Assembly: GCA_001917665.1 (NCBI GenBank)
Contig: MNEL01000013.1
Coordinates: 1 to 57,153, forward strand
DNA: 57,153 nt
Direction: 5' to 3'
From: Gemmatimonadetes bacterium 13_1_40CM_69_22
Lineage (GTDB): Bacteria; Gemmatimonadota; Gemmatimonadetes; Gemmatimonadales; GWC2-71-9
The translations under genes and the position numbers were made by a program. Numbering within the stretch: the first letter of the stretch is position 1; the number at the start of each line of letters is the position of its first letter. Below are positions 36,085-43,743 of this stretch, piece after piece. The notes beneath the pieces are model-generated. The model saw nothing but the letters and a program-made list of their open reading frames with translations, made no database searches and was not told the DNA's origin.

Positions 36085-36603
36085 TCACGGCGGCAGGATC
36101 TTGGCTCGGTCCCACGCGAGGTTCGCGAGGGTCACGAGCCACGCCGTGTCGGAGAATCGGAACACCGGGAACTCGGCGCGGTAGCGCGGATTGTCCGTAA
36201 CCATCGCGACCCAGTCGGCCGGGTCGTGGGTTTTGGGGTCGAAAATGGGGTCGGGGCCCGCGGCGAGACGGTACACCTCGACCTTGGGCAGCGGCGCGCG
36301 CTTGAACCCTTCCGCCAATACGATGTCCGCCCCGTCGAGGTAGCGTCGGGCGAGCACGATCGGGTCGGATTCTTGGGCGGTGCGCTCGAATAACACCCGC
36401 TCGCCGGGAGCCTCCATCAGCACCCGCTCCGCCTTCCCTTCGTGCCAGTGCCGCCACGTGTCCTTGCCCTGCTGGTCCATGTCCGCCGGGTGTGTGCCGT
36501 GCTTGATGGTCATGACCCGGAACCGGCGACGCGCCAGCTCCGCCGCGAGGGCCACCAGGAGAGTGGTCTTGCCGGCGTTCTTGCGGCCGATGATCGAGAT
36601 CAT
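36085..36603 (-). CDS. mobB: Molybdopterin-guanine dinucleotide biosynthesis protein MobB
   Basis: 172 residues, P-loop GTPase with Walker A GRKNAGKTT at residues about 6-14 and KHGTHPADMDQQGKDTWRH, typical of MobB, which assists MobA in forming the guanine dinucleotide form of the cofactor. Later DGADIVLAEGFK is the conserved third motif. The ATG at 36603 overlaps the mobA stop (ATGA); a GTG 15 bases upstream is an alternative. Confidence 0.93.
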   Translation of the reverse strand: MISIIGRKNAGKTTLLVALAAELARRRFRVMTIKHGTHPADMDQQGKDTWRHWHEGKAERVLMEAPGERVLFERTAQESDPIVLARRYLDGADIVLAEGFKRAPLPKVEVYRLAAGPDPIFDPKTHDPADWVAMVTDNPRYRAEFPVFRFSDTAWLVTLANLAWDRAKILPP

Positions 36604-37199
36604 GCGCGTCGCCGCCACAAGGCCTCCGCCTGCTCCAGGTCTTCGGGGGTGTTCACGTTGAAGAACAGCCCGGCCGGGTCGCCCAACGCGCGCACCCGCT
36701 CGAGGGGTAGTGTACCGACCTTGACGTCGGCGTGGAAGCCGATCGCCTGCAAGTCGCCGCGCTCGAGCTGGCGCTCGATGGCCGCTGCGCACGCGGGGCC
36801 GTACACGGCACACAGTGGCTCCACTCCGCGGCGCGAGTCGCTCTCCGGAAGGAAGGCGTCATAGCCCGGCGACCCGTCGAGCAGCGCGCGCAACAGCGCG
36901 GGGCTGACGAACGGCATGTCCCACGCCACGCACAGCACCGGACCGGACCCCGAGACGATGGCAGTGTAGATCCCTCCCAGACTGCCGCACCCCGGCCGCA
37001 CGTCGGGAACCGTCCGGAGATCGAGGCGCCAGCTGGGGCCGTCTGGGGCGTTGGCCACGAGCAGGGGCGGCGCGCCTGCGACCGCCTGCACCGCGTCCAC
37101 CACGCGGTCGAGGATGCGGCGGCCTGCCAGCTCGACGAGACCTTTGGGACGCCCGCCGTAGCGCCGGGCCGCGCCGCCGGCGAGGACGGCCGCGCGCAC
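36600..37199 (-). CDS. mobA: Molybdenum cofactor guanylyltransferase MobA
   Basis: 199 residues, nucleotidyltransferase fold. LAGGAARRYGGRPKGL is the GTP-binding start; LVANAPDG, GCGSLGGIYTAI and AWDMPFVSP (metal Asp) follow, and FFNVNTPEDLEQA is the usual C-terminal motif. It would add GMP to Mo-molybdopterin. GTG start two bases after the outer-membrane protein stop. Confidence 0.93.
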   Translation of the reverse strand: MRAAVLAGGAARRYGGRPKGLVELAGRRILDRVVDAVQAVAGAPPLLVANAPDGPSWRLDLRTVPDVRPGCGSLGGIYTAIVSGSGPVLCVAWDMPFVSPALLRALLDGSPGYDAFLPESDSRRGVEPLCAVYGPACAAAIERQLERGDLQAIGFHADVKVGTLPLERVRALGDPAGLFFNVNTPEDLEQAEALWRRRA

Positions 37200-37201
37200 G
37201 C

Positions 37202-38011
37202 TCAGTAGCGGCGCCCGCGCTTCTGCTCAAGCACCACGTCGAGTCCCATCGTAAACACGAAGTGATGAAAGAACTTTGTGCCGGTGGGCGGCAGCAGCGA
37301 CGCATCCGACGCGCCGGTCACCCGCTCGAAGCGGGCGATGGCGTCCCGGGCCTCGAAGCGGAATTGATAGGCGGGCCCCAGCGCCACGGTGAGTCCCGCG
37401 CCCGCGACGAAGCTCAGGGCGAGTCGTTGGGGGGAGTCGTCCACGAGGACCTGGTAGGAGTTGTCGGCGCTGTCGGCGCCGACGAGCTCGATCGTGCTGT
37501 GATCGAACGCCACGAGCCCGACGCCACCGCGCAGGTATGGGCTGAGCTGATGGCGGGCGGCGGCGCGCACGAGCGCGCTCGCCACGAACGAGATCGCGCC
37601 CGCGGAGTGCGACGCGCCCTGCGCGTTCGCACACAGTTGCCGACTCTGCGAGGTGGGGGGAGGGGACGAGTTGAGCAGGGCGCACGCGTCGCGCAGCGGC
37701 AGTCCGAGATAGGCCATTTCGGCTTGGATCCCAACGTTCGGGCCCGGGAAATAGCTCACTGCCGCGCCGATCGTGATGCTCGAGCCCTGCTCGCGCGCCA
37801 GGCGGAACGTGTCGGCGGGCGCGGCGCAGCTGCCGGAGTAGACCGGGCAGAACGGCTGTCGGGGGATCGTCCACAGCGCGGTGCCGTCGACGACGCCGGC
37901 GGCGAGCGTCAGGACGAGGTTGGGCTGGGGACCGGTCTGGGCGGCCGATCGGCCGGGGGCGACAGGCGTGCCGGCGAGCAGCGCGAGCAGCAGGAGCCTG
38001 GGACGGCGCAT
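37202..38011 (-). CDS. Hypothetical outer-membrane beta-barrel protein
   Basis: 269 residues with a signal peptide (LLLLALLAGTPVAPGRSAAQ) and a predicted eight-strand-like barrel of alternating hydrophobic residues (GGVGLVAFDHSTIEL, FVAGAGLTVALGPAYQFRFEARDAI), ending in a Tyr. It has two pairs of Cys in loops (CPVYSGSC; CALLN ... LCANA). No specific family is recognised. It lies inside the molybdenum cofactor operon, between the CoA-binding gene and mobA, with adjacent starts and stops. Confidence 0.65.
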   Translation of the reverse strand: MRRPRLLLLALLAGTPVAPGRSAAQTGPQPNLVLTLAAGVVDGTALWTIPRQPFCPVYSGSCAAPADTFRLAREQGSSITIGAAVSYFPGPNVGIQAEMAYLGLPLRDACALLNSSPPPTSQSRQLCANAQGASHSAGAISFVASALVRAAARHQLSPYLRGGVGLVAFDHSTIELVGADSADNSYQVLVDDSPQRLALSFVAGAGLTVALGPAYQFRFEARDAIARFERVTGASDASLLPPTGTKFFHHFVFTMGLDVVLEQKRGRRY

Positions 38012-38428
38012 TCAGACCTCGAGCAGCTGCCGGTGATCGACCATCAGACACCGATCCATCACGCACGGAATGCCGGCCGCGGCGGCGCGCGCCGCGGCAG
38101 CCTCTTCCACCACGCCGACCTGGAGCCACATGAGGCGGGGGGGAGGCTCGACGCGGATCGCTTCATCGACGATCGGACCCACGAACTCGCTGCGCCGGAA
38201 CACGTCGACGATGTCGATGCGATGCGACCCCGCCGCGGCGCTGAGTGATGGGTAGCTGCGCTCGCCGAGGACGGCGTCGTGCTCAGGGTTCACCGGCACG
38301 ATGCGGTACCCCGCCCGCTGCAGGTAACGCGCTACCTGATGGCTCGCCCGCCAGGGCTTGGGTGACAGCCCGACGACGGCGATCGTCTTCGCTTCCCGGA
38401 GGAGGGCGCCCAGCGCCTCCGGGGTCAT
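38012..38428 (-). CDS. CoA-binding domain protein
   Basis: 138 residues of the small CoA_binding_2 family (YccU-like Rossmann proteins). Seen: TIAVVGLSPKPWRASHQVARYLQRAGYRIVPVNP at the N-terminus, then DIVDVFRRSE, MWLQVGVVEEAA and the conserved ending GIPCVMDRCLMVDH. Such proteins bind CoA or acyl-CoA, physiological role unclear. It overlaps the fdhD stop by 4 bases. Confidence 0.9.
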   Translation of the reverse strand: MTPEALGALLREAKTIAVVGLSPKPWRASHQVARYLQRAGYRIVPVNPEHDAVLGERSYPSLSAAAGSHRIDIVDVFRRSEFVGPIVDEAIRVEPPPRLMWLQVGVVEEAAAARAAAAGIPCVMDRCLMVDHRQLLEV

Positions 38429-39315
38429 GCGTCCGGCCGGTGGATGTGCGGGGTTCCGCTCACCGCCCGCCCCACCAGCACCATGCCGGACCGCTGCGCG
38501 ATGGTGAGCGCCAGGGTCGACGGCACGCTCGGGGTCGCGACATACGCCAGCCCGGCGCGCGCCGCCTTGTACGCGAGCTCGGCTGAGATCCGACCCGTGA
38601 CGAGCAGCCCCCGGCCGGCGAGCGGTTGCCGCGCGATGACCGCCGCACCGATCACCTTGTCCACCGCGTTGTGCCGCCCGATGTCTTCGGCGTGGAACTC
38701 GAGCGTCGCGTTGTCGGTGAGCGCGGCTGCATGGATCCCGCCGGTCTCGTTGTAGCGCGCGCCGCGGGCGAACAGCTGCTTGAAGAGCGCCCGCAGTGTC
38801 TCGGGCGGTGGGGGCTCACCCCGGGCGGCCGTGTGCCTTACGGCCGGCGGATCAGCGAGGAACGTCGACACCGCGCCGCACCCCGAGGCGAGCACCCGAC
38901 GGCGGTCGTCGCCCTGCACCAGCGCCACACGCTCGGGTTTCACTTCCGCCCAGAAACCGAGGTCCGTCGCGCAGGGACGAAGCTTGACGAGGTCGTCGAG
39001 CGTCTCGATGTAGCCCTCGCCGTGGAGCCACCCTGTGGCCAGCTCTTCGAGCTGGCCGGGGGTGCACATCCACGTCACCGCCGGCTCGCCGTTGACCTCG
39101 AGCCAGACCGGCCACTCCTCGACCACGGCCGAGTCGGCGAGCATGCGGCCGCGGCGATCACCCGGCTTGCGCGCGGGGTCAGTTTGGACTGACCCCGGGC
39201 GCGAGCCCGGGGTAACTGGGTCAGGGCTGACGCCCGGCCCCGAGCTGACGCCCGGGGCTATGGGCGCGGATGGCCCCGCCCGTGAGGGCGGGGTGTCTGG
39301 GTCACGGCTCGCCAT
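38425..39315 (-). CDS. fdhD: Formate dehydrogenase accessory sulfurtransferase FdhD
   Basis: 296 residues as an open frame, about 239 if it starts at the ATG at 39144. FdhD carries sulfur from IscS to the molybdenum or tungsten cofactor before insertion into formate dehydrogenase. Seen: EELATGWLHGEGYI, the active Cys in ASGCGAVSTF (the second Cys of the CxxC form is absent, as in some homologues), ARYNETGGIHAAAL, and FHAEDIGRHNAVDKVIG. Residues 1-57 are Pro/Gly/Ser-rich and encoded by palindromic repeats (39160-39293), so the natural start is probably 39144. No formate dehydrogenase gene is in the window. Confidence 0.9.
   Translation of the reverse strand: MASRDPDTPPSRAGPSAPIAPGVSSGPGVSPDPVTPGSRPGSVQTDPARKPGDRRGRMLADSAVVEEWPVWLEVNGEPAVTWMCTPGQLEELATGWLHGEGYIETLDDLVKLRPCATDLGFWAEVKPERVALVQGDDRRRVLASGCGAVSTFLADPPAVRHTAARGEPPPPETLRALFKQLFARGARYNETGGIHAAALTDNATLEFHAEDIGRHNAVDKVIGAAVIARQPLAGRGLLVTGRISAELAYKAARAGLAYVATPSVPSTLALTIAQRSGMVLVGRAVSGTPHIHRPDA
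39160..39293. repeat. Palindrome cluster at the fdhD 5' end
   Basis: Contains a degenerate ACCCGGCTTGCGCGCGGGGT (39160-39179), a full ACCCCGGGC palindrome (39192-39213), repeated CTGACGCCCGG units, and a perfect CCCCGCCC-GTGA-GGGCGGGG hairpin at 39274-39293. Confidence 0.85.
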
Positions 39316-39721
39316 AATACTCCGAGTAGATATGCGGCCCTTCCTGCACGCGCACCGCGTGCAATGTCACGCCCCGCGGCAACCGCGGAGCGAGCCGTTC
39401 CCAGACATACACGGCGAGCGCTTCGCCGGTCGCGAGACGGCGACCGTCCGCGAACTCGGGGAGCGCATCGTTGATACTGCGCCCCGCGAGGCGTCCGGTC
39501 ACTTCCTCGGCGAGCAGGGCGTCGAGCGCCGGCAGGCTCATCACCCCGCCCGCCTCCGGCACCAGCTGCCCCTGCACGGTGACGCGGCACTGATAGCGGT
39601 GGCTGTGATCGACGGCCGCCTTGCCGAACTCGGCCGTGTTCCGCTCGGCCGTCCAGTCCGCGCGCCGGATGCGGTGCGTCGCGGTAAGCTCAACGATACG
39701 CGTAAGATAGCTGATCGGCAT
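39302..39721 (-). CDS. 6-pyruvoyl-tetrahydropterin synthase/QueD-like protein
   Basis: 139 residues, T-fold enzyme. The zinc-binding His residues are visible: His near residue 16 (ELTATHRI) and the pair in VDHSHRYQCRVTVQG; the catalytic region RSINDALPEFADGRRLATGEALAVYVWERL and a C-terminal Glu (RVQEGPHIYSEY) follow. The usual Cys before HxH is replaced by AAV. QueD makes 6-carboxy-tetrahydropterin for queuosine, but the setting among molybdenum genes suggests another pterin task. Two bases separate it from the transporter ATPase. Confidence 0.8.
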   Translation of the reverse strand: MPISYLTRIVELTATHRIRRADWTAERNTAEFGKAAVDHSHRYQCRVTVQGQLVPEAGGVMSLPALDALLAEEVTGRLAGRSINDALPEFADGRRLATGEALAVYVWERLAPRLPRGVTLHAVRVQEGPHIYSEYYGEP

Positions 39722-39723
39722 CG

Positions 39724-40740
39724 CTAGAACACCCGCACCGCGCTGGCCTTGAAGGCAAACACCACCGGGCCGCCTGGGGCGAGCTGGAGGTCCCGGGCCG
39801 CTTCTTCGGTCACGACGGCGACGAGCTCTACGCCCACGTCGGCCGTGACGTGCACAGTCCCCGGGCGCTGGTGGGAGAGCCGCGTCACCCGCCCAGCGAA
39901 CACGTTCCGCGCCGAGGAGGTCAGGGGCGCTCGGCTCACAAAGATGTCGCTGGGGGCGACGGCGAGGATCGCCGGCCCCGCCCTATCAGTCATCGCGGCG
40001 ATCTCGATCGTTCCGACACGGATGTGCTTCAAGTCACCGGTGCCAGCGTTCGGCAGCTCGACGCGGAACAGATTCTCCGGCGTGACGGGCGAGAGCTTTC
40101 CTTCCGCGAGGGCGCGCACGTCGTCCGCCCAGCGGTAGGCGTCCTCGAGCTGGTGCGACGCGAGGCAGATCGCGAGCGGCCGCCGGCGGCGCTCTTGCGC
40201 GAGCGCACCGTACAACGTCTGCGCCGCCGCGCGGTCGGCGGAGCTCACCGGCTCGTCGAGCAGCAGCACTGCTGGCTCGACTGCGAGCGCGCGGGCCACC
40301 GCCACCCGTTGCACCTCGCCTTCGGAGAGCTCGTGCCGGTGGCGTTCGAGGAGCGGCGTGACGCCGAGCCGCGCGGCGACGTTTGCTATCACGCTGTTCA
40401 CCTCTGTGCGTCTCATCCCTCTCACCCGTAACCCGTATCCCAGATTATCACGGACCGTCCCCCGCAACAGGATGGGCCGCTGCTCGACCAGGGTCACGCG
40501 CCGCCGCGCCGCCGCGTCGGGGCGCGCGCGCGCCGGTCCGCCGGAGACGGGCCTGCCGTCGAGCCGCACCTCGCCCTCGCTCGGCTGCTCGAGCAGGGCG
40601 AGGAGCCGGAGCAAAGTGCTCTTGCCGGAGCCGTTGGGCCCTACCATCGCGATCAGCGCGCCCGGTGGGACTTCGAACCGCTCGAGATCGAGCACCACGC
40701 GCCCGCCGTAGCGGTGACGCACGCCCACGAGCTCAAGCAT
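39724..40740 (-). CDS. Tungstate/molybdate-type ABC transporter ATP-binding protein
   Basis: 338 residues: ABC ATPase (Walker A GPNGSGKST, signature LSEGEVQRVAVARAL, Walker B AVLLLDEPVS, switch His in LASHQ) followed by a C-terminal molybdate-binding TOBE-like domain (RNVFAGRVTRLSHQRPGTVHVTADVG). This layout fits TupC/WtpC/ModC. It overlaps the permease stop by 8 bases and is followed by the PTPS-like gene and fdhD, supporting an oxyanion substrate for the molybdopterin pathway. Confidence 0.88.
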   Translation of the reverse strand: MLELVGVRHRYGGRVVLDLERFEVPPGALIAMVGPNGSGKSTLLRLLALLEQPSEGEVRLDGRPVSGGPARARPDAAARRRVTLVEQRPILLRGTVRDNLGYGLRVRGMRRTEVNSVIANVAARLGVTPLLERHRHELSEGEVQRVAVARALAVEPAVLLLDEPVSSADRAAAQTLYGALAQERRRRPLAICLASHQLEDAYRWADDVRALAEGKLSPVTPENLFRVELPNAGTGDLKHIRVGTIEIAAMTDRAGPAILAVAPSDIFVSRAPLTSSARNVFAGRVTRLSHQRPGTVHVTADVGVELVAVVTEEAARDLQLAPGGPVVFAFKASAVRVF

Positions 40741-41428
40741 GCGCTTTGCCTTGCAGCACCTGAAGGGCGATGTTCACGAGCAGGGCGAGCACCAGCAGGA
40801 TCACGCCGAGCGCCAGCGCCAGCCCGAATTCGCCCTGTCCGGTATAGAGCGCGATGGCGGTGGTCAGAGTACGCGTGGAGCCGCGGATGTTTCCGCCGAC
40901 GATCATGGCGGAGCCGATCTCCGCGATGACGTGGCCGAAGGCAGCGGTGATCACCGCAGCAAGTGCGAAGCGCGCTTCGCGCGCGACAGCCCAGGCCGTT
41001 CGCCACGCCGACGCGCCCAGCGTCTGGGCGGTGCGCCGCACGCGGGGGTCGACCCCCTGAACGGCCGCCGCGGACAAGGCCGCCGCGATCGGCAGCGCGA
41101 TGCACACATCGCCGACGGCGATCGCCTGCCAGGTGTACAGCCACCCCAGGCCGCCCAGCGGCCCACGCCGGGACAGGAGCCCGAACAGCAGCAAGCCGGT
41201 GACGACAGTGGGGAACGCGAGGGCGGTGTTGACCAGCGTGAAGGCCGCCCGGCGGCCCCAGAAGGGGCGCGTCGCCAACAAGAAGCCGAGCGGGAGCCCG
41301 ATGGCGCACGCGATCACCGTCGCCGTGACGGCGACCTTCAGCGTGAGCACCACGACGCCGGTCACCTCGGCGTCGCCCGCGAGGAGGAGGGCGAGGGCGC
41401 GCCGCAGTCCTTCCCCTAGAAAGTCCAT
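40733..41428 (-). CDS. Tungstate/molybdate-type ABC transporter permease
   Basis: 231 residues with about five or six helices and the EAA-type loop VRRTAQTLGASAWRTAWAVARE that contacts the ATPase. HVIAEIGSAMIVGGNIRGSTRTLTTAI is typical of TupB permeases. The start is ATG 41428; an open frame continuing to 42133 overlaps another gene and is rejected. It overlaps the outer-membrane protein stop by 13 bases. No substrate-binding protein gene lies in the cluster. Confidence 0.88.
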   Translation of the reverse strand: MDFLGEGLRRALALLLAGDAEVTGVVVLTLKVAVTATVIACAIGLPLGFLLATRPFWGRRAAFTLVNTALAFPTVVTGLLLFGLLSRRGPLGGLGWLYTWQAIAVGDVCIALPIAAALSAAAVQGVDPRVRRTAQTLGASAWRTAWAVAREARFALAAVITAAFGHVIAEIGSAMIVGGNIRGSTRTLTTAIALYTGQGEFGLALALGVILLVLALLVNIALQVLQGKAHA

Positions 41429-42087
41429 CCCAGGCCGATGGTGATCCAGGGATGGGCCGTCCACTCGGTGAGGCGGGCGTCGAGCGGCAGGACCCGGCTG
41501 TTGTCGGAGGCCGGCTGCTTGTAATCGAGCGGGTACTTGAGCCTCCAGAACACCAACCGGAAGTCGCCGCGCACCGACACGCGCCGCGCGGGATACCAGC
41601 GCAGGCCCGCTTCGGGCGCCACGGTGAGTTTGCTGCCGAACTCGTAGCCGTTCGGCTCGGGCGGCGAGCCGCCACCGAGCGCGACCCCGAGTGCGCCGCC
41701 CACGTACGGCGCGAAGCCGTGCCAGGTCTTGCGGCCGGTGAGCGCGAGCTGCAGCCCCACGTCGGCCAGCACCACGTCGTTGTTGAACGGGCCGGTCCGG
41801 CGTGACAGCGAGTCCTTCGTCGGGTCCACGACGAACCGCGTGGTCTGGGCGTAGGCGACCCCGAGCGCAGCGCCGAGCGCGTTGCCGAAGGCCACCTCGT
41901 AGCGGAGCCCGCCAGTCGGCCCGTCTGATATTCCGACGCCCGGGCCGCCGCGCGAGCCGCCCAGGTAGCCGAAGGTGATCACGCCCACCCCACCCCGGCG
42001 GATGTCGCGATACGGGGAGTGGCTGGGGTCGTGGCCGACCTGGGCGGTCAGATGGAACGATGGAACGATGGACAGGAGCAGGACCAT
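41416..42087 (-). CDS. Hypothetical outer-membrane protein
   Basis: About 223 residues from ATG 42087 (open frame to 42153). Signal peptide MVLLLSIVPSFHLTAQ, then a glycine-rich beta-barrel pattern (GVGVITFGYLGGSRGG, ALGAALGVAYAQTTRF, PYVGGALGVALGGG) ending TIGLGWTF, a classic C-terminal aromatic for barrel assembly. The SIVPSFH part of the signal peptide is encoded by CCATCGTTCCATCGTTCC repeats. It lies between gpmI and the tungstate/molybdate-type permease; ligand unknown. Confidence 0.65.
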   Translation of the reverse strand: MVLLLSIVPSFHLTAQVGHDPSHSPYRDIRRGGVGVITFGYLGGSRGGPGVGISDGPTGGLRYEVAFGNALGAALGVAYAQTTRFVVDPTKDSLSRRTGPFNNDVVLADVGLQLALTGRKTWHGFAPYVGGALGVALGGGSPPEPNGYEFGSKLTVAPEAGLRWYPARRVSVRGDFRLVFWRLKYPLDYKQPASDNSRVLPLDARLTEWTAHPWITIGLGWTF

Positions 42088-42155
42088 CGCGCCCCACCTC
42101 CGCCTCCGCCACGGCCACGTTCCATCGTTCCATCGTTCCATCGTTCCATCCATCA
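42050..42155. repeat. Paired inverted array GGAACGAT/ATCGTTCC
   Basis: Left array 42050-42073 has three GATGGAAC units; right array 42119-42155 has four GTTCCATC units in reverse sense. Spacer about 45 bases. It includes the gpmI stop (42153-42155) and the signal-peptide codons of the outer-membrane protein. Confidence 0.93.
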
Positions 42156-43733
42156 GTCCGTCTCCCGGAGATCCCGCCCCGTCATCTCGGGTGGCGGTTC
42201 CAGTCCCAGCATCCGTAGCACGGTGGGCCCGACGTCGCGCAGGGCGCCACCGTGGCGCAATTGGGTCTTCGCGTCGTCCCCACCTACAATAAGGAACGGG
42301 ACCGGGTTCGTGGTGTGGGCGGTGTGCGGGCCGTCGGTCGTCGGATCGATCATCAGCTCACAATTGCCGTGGTCCGCGGTGACGAGCAGCGTGGCGCCGG
42401 CCTGCTCGGCGGTCTTCACGACCCGCGTGAGGCAGTGGTCCACGGTCTCCACCGCCCGCACCGCCGCGCGTAGTACCCCGGAGTGGCCGACCATGTCTCC
42501 GTTGGCGTAGTTGCACAAGATGAAATCGTGGTGCCCGGCCGTGATCGCCTGGCACAGCACGTCGGTGACGCCGGGCGCGCTCATCTCCGGCATCAGGTCG
42601 TAGGTCGCTACCTTCTGCGAAGGCACGAGCAGCCGCTCCTCGCCGGGGTAGGGCGTCTCGAAGCCGCCGTTGAAGAAATAGGTGACGTGGGCGTACTTCT
42701 CGGTTTCGGCGGTGCGGAACATCGTCTTGCCCTGGTCCGACAGCACCTGGGCGACGATCTGCGACAGCACCATCGGCCCGAAGGCCATCGGGAACGGGAA
42801 CGTTGCGTCGTACTGCGTCAGCGTGACGAGCTCGACGGTCGGCCGCGCGCCGGTGTCGAATGCGTCGAAACCGGGGATCGCGAGGGCCCGCACGATCTGC
42901 CGCATGCGGTCGGCGCGGAAGTTGAAGCAGAAGATCCCGTCGCCGCTCCTGATGCGAGGCGTGCCGGCAATGATGCGCGGCTTCACGAACTCGTCCGTCT
43001 CGCCGGCTTCGTAGGCAACGCGGATCGCCGCCAGCGGATCCGGGGCGGGCTCGCCCACGCCGTGGACCATCGCGTCGTAGGCGAGCTTGGTGCGCTCCCA
43101 GCGTTTGTCGCGGTCCATGGCGTAATAGCGACCAATCACGGTGGAGACGACAGGGGCGCGGGGCTCGGGGTTCGGGCCTCGGGACCCGAGTCCCGAGCCC
43201 CCAGCCCCGAGCCCCTCGAGCAGCTCCTGCATGAACCCGAGCGCCGACTGCGGCGACGTGTCGCGTCCGTCGAGCCAGGCATGGATCGCGACCGGCAGCT
43301 CGTGCAGGTGGCCGAGCCTGATGGCGGCCACGAGATGCTTGTCGAGGGCGTGTACGCCGCCGTTCCCGATCAGGCCGATGAGGTGAAGCGTGGCGCCGCG
43401 CTGCTTGACGCGGCGGCACAGCTCGACGAGCGGTGGCAGCCGGAAGAACTCGCCCGACTCGATCGCCTGCGAGATGCGCACGATGTCCTGCGGCACCACG
43501 CGACCGGCGCCGAGATTCAGGTGTCCCACTTCACTGTTGCCGATTTGTCCGGCGGGGAGCCCCACGGCGAGTCCGGACGCGTTGAGGAGCGTGCGCGGCG
43601 CGTTCGCCCAGAGACGGTGCCAGGTGGGCGTACGCCCGAGCTCGATGGCGTTCCCCTCCCGGCCGGGACGGAAGCCCCAGCCATCGAGCACGATCAGGAC
43701 GACCGGGGTGCGCGGCCCATTCCTCTTTGCCAT
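42153..43733 (-). CDS. gpmI: Cofactor-independent phosphoglycerate mutase
   Basis: 526 residues. Interconverts 3- and 2-phosphoglycerate with two Mn ions. Seen: VLIVLDGWGFRPGREGNAIELG, the phosphoserine site GQIGNSEVGHLNLGAGR, HAWLDGRDT, FNFRADRMRQI, ATYDLMPEMSAPGVTD, NYANGDMVGHSG and VTADHGNCELM. Around residues 173-192 a GC-rich inverted repeat adds LGAGGSGLGSRGPNPEPRAP in frame; other family members have a short loop there. It is the first gene of a 12-gene co-directional run, and only 10 bases separate its start from the divergent SH3 gene. Confidence 0.94.
   Translation of the reverse strand: MAKRNGPRTPVVLIVLDGWGFRPGREGNAIELGRTPTWHRLWANAPRTLLNASGLAVGLPAGQIGNSEVGHLNLGAGRVVPQDIVRISQAIESGEFFRLPPLVELCRRVKQRGATLHLIGLIGNGGVHALDKHLVAAIRLGHLHELPVAIHAWLDGRDTSPQSALGFMQELLEGLGAGGSGLGSRGPNPEPRAPVVSTVIGRYYAMDRDKRWERTKLAYDAMVHGVGEPAPDPLAAIRVAYEAGETDEFVKPRIIAGTPRIRSGDGIFCFNFRADRMRQIVRALAIPGFDAFDTGARPTVELVTLTQYDATFPFPMAFGPMVLSQIVAQVLSDQGKTMFRTAETEKYAHVTYFFNGGFETPYPGEERLLVPSQKVATYDLMPEMSAPGVTDVLCQAITAGHHDFILCNYANGDMVGHSGVLRAAVRAVETVDHCLTRVVKTAEQAGATLLVTADHGNCELMIDPTTDGPHTAHTTNPVPFLIVGGDDAKTQLRHGGALRDVGPTVLRMLGLEPPPEMTGRDLRETD
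43159..43216. repeat. GGGCTCGGGG inverted repeat inside gpmI
   Basis: Arms 43159-43184 (GGGGCTCGGGGTTCGGG type) and 43187-43216 (CCGAGCCCC type) form a near-perfect hairpin inside the coding sequence. The same motif recurs at 55225-55300. Confidence 0.88.
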
Positions 43734-43743
43734 ATTGAGAGCG

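Noticed and set aside
40733-42133. 466-residue form of the permease
   Set aside because: The part before 41428 overlaps an outer-membrane protein gene in another frame and has no membrane character; the ATG at 41428 gives a normal permease.
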